Origin: Streptomyces sp. NBC_01241
GTDB taxonomy: Bacteria > Actinomycetota > Actinomycetes > Streptomycetales > Streptomycetaceae
DNA length: 64,000 nt
Assembly: GCF_041435435.1 (NCBI RefSeq)
Contig: NZ_CP108494.1
Location: forward strand, 496,001-560,000
Direction: 5' to 3'
The translations under genes and the position numbers were made by a program. Shown in pieces: positions 60,717-64,000 of this stretch. Numbering within the stretch: position 1 is the first letter of the stretch; every line of letters starts with the position of its first letter. The notes beneath the pieces were generated by a model. The model saw only the letters and a program-made list of their open reading frames with translations. It searched no databases and was not told where the DNA came from.

Positions 60717-60767
60717 ATGAACGGATTACATCGATGACACCGGCCAGGTCAACCCGTATTCTGGCTC

Positions 60768-60821
60768 TAGGGGCAAGCGGCGGGTGTAGGGGTTGCTGGC
60801 CGGATCACATCCCCGCAAAAT
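60768..60821 (+). promoter_or_regulatory. Predicted promoter of the type II thioesterase with two TAGGGG boxes
   Basis: TAGGGG occurs at 60768-60773 and, 19 bp on, at 60787-60792. The second copy abuts TTGCTG (60793-60798, candidate -35). A 17-bp spacer and CAAAAT (60816-60821, candidate -10) follow. The layout copies that of the P450 promoter and of the 24362 PKS promoter. Confidence 0.5.
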
Positions 60822-60904
60822 CGCTATCGATCTTTCAAAACCCACACACGAATGCGCCGTTCGGGCACGAAAGTCTCGGCGCGCGCGAATGATGAACGCC
60901 ACAC

Positions 60905-60911
60905 GAAGGGG
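60905..60911 (+). promoter_or_regulatory. Ribosome-binding site of the type II thioesterase
   Basis: GAAGGGG lies six bases before ATG 60918. It decides the start against the in-frame ATG at 60852, which would add 22 residues unlike the family and has no such site. Confidence 0.7.
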
Positions 60912-60917
60912 TCGGGA

Positions 60918-61706
60918 ATGACGACTGCGCAGGACGACACCGGTTTGTGGATCCGCCGGTATCATCCGGCACCGGACAGCGCCGTCAGGCTGCTGTGCCT
61001 GCCACACGCCGGAGGGTCCGCCAGCTTCTACTTCCCGGTCTCCCGCGCCCTTTCGCCGGCCGTCGAGGTCCTGGCCGTGCAGTACCCGGGCCGTCAGGAC
61101 CGGCGTTCGGAACCGAACATCGACGATCTGCCCTCCCTCGCGCGGGCGATCCTCGGCGCACTCGACGGGGTTCTCGACAAGCCGCTCGCGCTCTTCGGGC
61201 ACAGCATGGGCGCGACGGTCGGCTTCGAACTGGCGCGCATGCTGGAGCAGGAGCGGGGCATCGTTCCGGCCTGGTTGTTCGCCTCGGGGCGGCGAGCCCC
61301 GTCCATGCCGCGGGACGAGCGCAACCACCTGGCCTCCGACCCGGAGTTCATCAAGGAACTGCAGCGTCTGCAGGGCACCGCCGGAAACATCCTCGGCGAC
61401 GAGGAGATGCTGCGCATGATCCTGCCCGCCACGCGTTCCGACTACCGGGCGGCGGAGACCTACAGGTACGTGCCCGGCGCCCCGCTGAGCTGTCCGATCA
61501 CCGCCTTCGTGGGCGACGACGACCCGAAGGTCACGGTCGAGGAGGCGCGGGCCTGGCAGGACCACACCAGCGCCGCGTTCGACTTCCACGTCTTCGACGG
61601 CGGCCACTTCTTCCTCACGGCGCATCAGTCCCGCCTGCTGAAGACCATGCTGGACCAGTTGCAGTCCCTGTCGCCTCCCGGGGACCCGGCCCGAACCGGT
61701 CGCTAG
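60918..61706 (+). CDS. Type II (editing) thioesterase
   Basis: This 262-residue alpha/beta hydrolase has the usual length for discrete thioesterases of PKS and NRPS clusters. The N-terminal LCLPHAGG is the conserved oxyanion segment, GHSMG holds the nucleophile (Ser about 96), an Asp lies in GDDDPKV (about 200) and the GGHFF motif gives the catalytic His (about 230). By family knowledge such enzymes remove stalled or wrongly primed acyl groups from PKS carrier proteins and keep the assembly line running; they do not release the final product, which is the job of the TE at the end of the 3830 gene. The gene lies after two hairpins and has its own predicted promoter, which shares a box with the P450 and PKS promoters. 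A perfect 7-bp hairpin follows the stop. Confidence 0.95.
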   Translation: MTTAQDDTGLWIRRYHPAPDSAVRLLCLPHAGGSASFYFPVSRALSPAVEVLAVQYPGRQDRRSEPNIDDLPSLARAILGALDGVLDKPLALFGHSMGATVGFELARMLEQERGIVPAWLFASGRRAPSMPRDERNHLASDPEFIKELQRLQGTAGNILGDEEMLRMILPATRSDYRAAETYRYVPGAPLSCPITAFVGDDDPKVTVEEARAWQDHTSAAFDFHVFDGGHFFLTAHQSRLLKTMLDQLQSLSPPGDPARTGR

Positions 61707-61727
61707 CGGACCCTGGCCGGGCGGTGA

Positions 61728-61748
61728 CGGCCGCGTGCCCTGCGGCCG
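61728..61748 (+). terminator. Hairpin after the type II thioesterase
   Basis: CGGCCGC pairs with GCGGCCG around a seven-base loop, 22 bases after the stop. There is no T-tract, so this is a moderate call. Confidence 0.45.
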
Positions 61749-61954
61749 GGCGGCGGCCGCCGGCCGGATTCGGCTGGAATCGGCCGCGAGGGCAATGGCC
61801 GTACGGTGCGCGGCGGTCCCGTCCGGAACTGCCGACACTGTCCGGAAACGGCGGTGCTGACCGGAACTGCCGGGGAAGAAGCATTCGCCTCCCGGTGAAA
61901 TTCCGGATTCACCGCGGTTTCACCTTGCGGGACCCTCAGGAAAGGGCGCGTTCC

Positions 61955-61975
61955 CGATACTTTCCGAACGTATCG
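61955..61975. repeat. Inverted repeat CGATAC-N9-GTATCG upstream of the regulator
   Basis: Perfect 6-bp arms are separated by nine bases. A second, overlapping inverted repeat (CGTTC at 61949-61953, GAACG at 61966-61970) shares the sequence. The site is 113 bp before the regulator start, so it could be an operator. It lacks the AGGGG box of the other promoters. Confidence 0.45.
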
Positions 61976-62074
61976 AAGTGGGCGCGTTTCACAGCACTCC
62001 ATACCTCGCACCCTGCGGACCGCGGCATCGAGCCGCGGTTGTTGCGCGGGCCACCACCACCATGCGTGGGGTGC

Positions 62075-62079
62075 GGAGG
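62075..62079 (+). promoter_or_regulatory. Ribosome-binding site of the LAL regulator
   Basis: GGAGG lies eight bases before GTG 62088. It supports that start over the in-frame GTG at 62115 and ATG at 62121. Confidence 0.7.
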
Positions 62080-62087
62080 AAAGACCG

Positions 62088-64000
62088 GTGGCCACAGGTG
62101 AGCTCACGGGGAGAGTGTCCATGGTCCGTGTCGAATGGGATGCCGAACTCGCGGTACTGCGCGCGTCTCTCGCCGCTTGCGTCCGCGGCACCGGAGGGTC
62201 GGTGGTCATCCGCGGCCCGGTAGGGGTCGGCAAGACCGAACTCCTGCGCAGTCTGGTGCGCGAGGCGGCCGTCGCCGGTGGCGCCCACGTGGGCGCCACC
62301 GGGTCCCAGGCCGAGCAGACCAATCCGATGGGGGCGATGACCCAGATCTTCGCCGGCCTGGACCTGCGGGGCGAGGAGGCCGCCCGCGCCCAGCGGCTGC
62401 TGGAGGCCGGCGCGCTCACCTCGATGCTGCAGGACAGCGACGACGAGTCGCGGGCCCAGGTCGACGTGGCGGTCCTGCACGGCCTGACCGGCATCATCCT
62501 GGCCGCGGCCCAACGGGCGCCGCTGCTGATCGGGGTCGACGACGCCCACTTCGTGGACGCGGACTCCCTGGAGTGTCTGCGCTATCTGGTGCGCCGTATC
62601 GACCACGCGCCCGTCCTCGTCGTGCTCAACGACAACACCACCGTCCGGCCGGCGCGGCCGATGATCTGGGCCGAGCTGCTCAGCCAGCCGCACCGCCAGC
62701 TCATCCGCCTCAACATGCTGTCCCCGGTGGGCGTCGCCGCGGTACTGCGGGCCGAGGCCGTCGACCTCCGGGACAACACCCCGGCGAGCCTGTACGAGGC
62801 GACCGGCGGCAGCCCTCTGCTGCTCATGGCGCTCGTCGAGGAGCTGCGGGCTGCGCAGGTGCGCCGGCAGGCCGGTCACCCCGAGACGTCGCTCCCTGCC
62901 TCCGGGCACGTCTTCGGGCAGGCGGTGCTGAACTGCCTGATGCGCAGCGACCCGAGCCTGCTGCCGGTGGTGCGCGCCGTCGCCGCGCTGGACGAGGCGG
63001 TGCCCGTCGCCTTCCTGGCCGAACTACTGGACTGGACGACGTCGGCCACCGAGTGGGCCGTGGAGGCCGCCACGGAGGCGGGTCTGATCGCCGACGGCCG
63101 TCTGCGTCACCGGCGTTCCCGCGACGTGGTGCTGGAGCTGATGGAGCCGCGGGAGCGCGTCGCGCTGCACGCCCGGCTCGCCGGACTGCTGGACCGGGTC
63201 GGCGCCGCGCCGGTGCGTGTGGCGCGGCACTGGGTGGCCGCACGCCGGCCCACGCCGCCCGGGTCGGTGCCGGTACTGCTGAAGGCGGCCGAGCAGGCGC
63301 TGGCGCAGGACGACAGCGGCCTGGCCCTCGACTGCCTGCGGCTGGCCACCCGCGTGAAGGCCGAACCCTGTTCGCGCGTGGGCATCGACGCTCTGCTGGC
63401 GCGTGCGAAGTGGCGGCTCGACCCCGTCTTCGCGGAGCACCATGTGGACAGGCTTCTGGACGCCTTCCGGTCCGGGCAGCTTCCCTCCGAGGACGCGCTG
63501 AGGCTGGTCGCCCCGCTGGAGTGGTACGGCCGGCCCGCCGAGGCGGAGGCGGTGCTGACCCGGGTCGAGGCGTCGGCCGGATCGGGGAGCCCCGGCGTCC
63601 CCTCGGTTCCGCTGTACAACGCCCGCATGGCGCTGGCCTACTGGTACCCGGGAGTGGTCGAGCCGGTGAAGGAGCCGCCGGCCGCCTCGTCGGCGCGGTC
63701 CGTCACCGCGGCCGAGCCCAAGTCCCTGGCGGCGGGCATCGTCCACACCGTGTACGCGTCCGGGTACACCGACACCGTCGTGGCCGACGCCAAGGCGCTG
63801 CTGCACAGCTGCCGCCTGGAGGACCACACCCTCTACCCCATCATGATCGCCCTCGAGACGCTGGTCTTCGCGGACTGTCTGGACGCGGCGGCGTCCTGGT
63901 GCGACCGTCTGCTCGACGAGGCACGACGGCGGTCGGCGCCCGCCTGGCGGGCCATGCTCTACGGGCTGCGGGCGATGGTGAGTTACCGTCAGGGCGACCT
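62088..64000 (+). CDS. LAL-type (large ATP-binding LuxR) transcriptional regulator, 5' part
   Basis: The gene is cut by the window edge: 637 codons are visible without a stop. The N-terminal part is an AAA-type ATPase, with Walker A GPVGVGKT at residues 43-50 and a Walker B-like LLIGVDDAH at about 146-154. The rest of the visible part is helical, as in the tetratricopeptide-like middle of LAL proteins. The C-terminal LuxR helix-turn-helix should lie beyond the window; LAL proteins usually have about 850-1000 residues. By family knowledge, LAL regulators in macrolide clusters are pathway activators. The start is GTG 62088 because of its GGAGG site. A related signalling ATPase without the LuxR domain cannot be excluded until the 3' end is seen. 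Confidence 0.85.
   Translation, partial: MATGELTGRVSMVRVEWDAELAVLRASLAACVRGTGGSVVIRGPVGVGKTELLRSLVREAAVAGGAHVGATGSQAEQTNPMGAMTQIFAGLDLRGEEAARAQRLLEAGALTSMLQDSDDESRAQVDVAVLHGLTGIILAAAQRAPLLIGVDDAHFVDADSLECLRYLVRRIDHAPVLVVLNDNTTVRPARPMIWAELLSQPHRQLIRLNMLSPVGVAAVLRAEAVDLRDNTPASLYEATGGSPLLLMALVEELRAAQVRRQAGHPETSLPASGHVFGQAVLNCLMRSDPSLLPVVRAVAALDEAVPVAFLAELLDWTTSATEWAVEAATEAGLIADGRLRHRRSRDVVLELMEPRERVALHARLAGLLDRVGAAPVRVARHWVAARRPTPPGSVPVLLKAAEQALAQDDSGLALDCLRLATRVKAEPCSRVGIDALLARAKWRLDPVFAEHHVDRLLDAFRSGQLPSEDALRLVAPLEWYGRPAEAEAVLTRVEASAGSGSPGVPSVPLYNARMALAYWYPGVVEPVKEPPAASSARSVTAAEPKSLAAGIVHTVYASGYTDTVVADAKALLHSCRLEDHTLYPIMIALETLVFADCLDAAASWCDRLLDEARRRSAPAWRAMLYGLRAMVSYRQGD

Larger units (their letters stand above)
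61707..62087 (+). other. Non-coding gap before the regulator gene
   Basis: This 381-bp stretch has no convincing gene. It holds the hairpin at 61728-61748, then sequence with lower coding character, an inverted repeat at 61955-61975 and the ribosome site of the regulator. It presumably contains the regulator's promoter, but I see no clear -35/-10 pair. Confidence 0.6.

Noticed and set aside
60852..60917. Upstream ATG of the type II thioesterase
   Set aside because: It would add 22 residues unlike the family. ATG 60918 has a good GAAGGGG site.
60947..62101. A 384-codon plus-strand frame overlapping the thioesterase and the gap after it
   Set aside because: It is a shifted frame of the thioesterase with shadow composition and no domain.
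61978..62223. A small plus-strand frame of 81 codons before the regulator
   Set aside because: It overlaps the well-supported start of the regulator in another frame, has no ribosome site and resembles nothing I recognise.

Overview
The window looks like about 64 kb of a modular type I polyketide synthase (PKS) locus from a high-GC actinomycete, most likely Streptomyces or a close relative. The grounds are the strong third-position G/C bias, the GTG and TTG starts, the multi-kilobase PKS genes with actinomycete-style docking helices, and the accessory set of a cytochrome P450, a discrete thioesterase and a LAL-type LuxR regulator. I cannot name the natural product.

Layout. (1) 1-3787: the 3' end of a PKS gene, cut by the window edge (AT-DH-KR-ACP, C-terminal docking helices). 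(2) 3830-22672: a four-module PKS ending in a thioesterase, so this protein releases the chain. (3) 22673-22888: a convergent gap with a hairpin. (4) 22889-24118, minus strand: a cytochrome P450. (5) 24119-24361: a divergent promoter region. (6) 24362-41029, 41048-45661 and 45663-60653: three closely packed PKS genes with three, one and three modules. (7) 60654-60917: two hairpins, then a promoter. (8) 60918-61706: a type II thioesterase. (9) 61707-62087: a non-coding gap. (10) 62088 to the window end: a LAL regulator, cut by the window edge.

Twelve modules, the first partial, are visible. Motif reading gives eight malonyl-type ATs (HAFHS), three methylmalonyl-type (YASHS) and one odd AT (GAAHS). 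Seven KRs are A1-like and stand in modules without DH. Four KRs are B-type (LDD) and all stand beside a DH. The twelfth KR, in the terminal module, has lost its catalytic Tyr and Asn. The inferred product is a polyol-rich chain with two fully reduced two-carbon units, at least one alkene and a 2-methyl-3-keto terminus at release. No loading module is visible, so at least one synthase gene must lie outside the window.

Three promoters (P450, the 24362 PKS gene, the type II thioesterase) share an AGGGG box directly abutting a TTG-type -35 element. This is a candidate operator for the cluster activator, plausibly the LAL protein. The PKS DNA is a recombination mosaic: a 980-bp block covering the AT is present twice, 4624 bp apart, with one difference seen.
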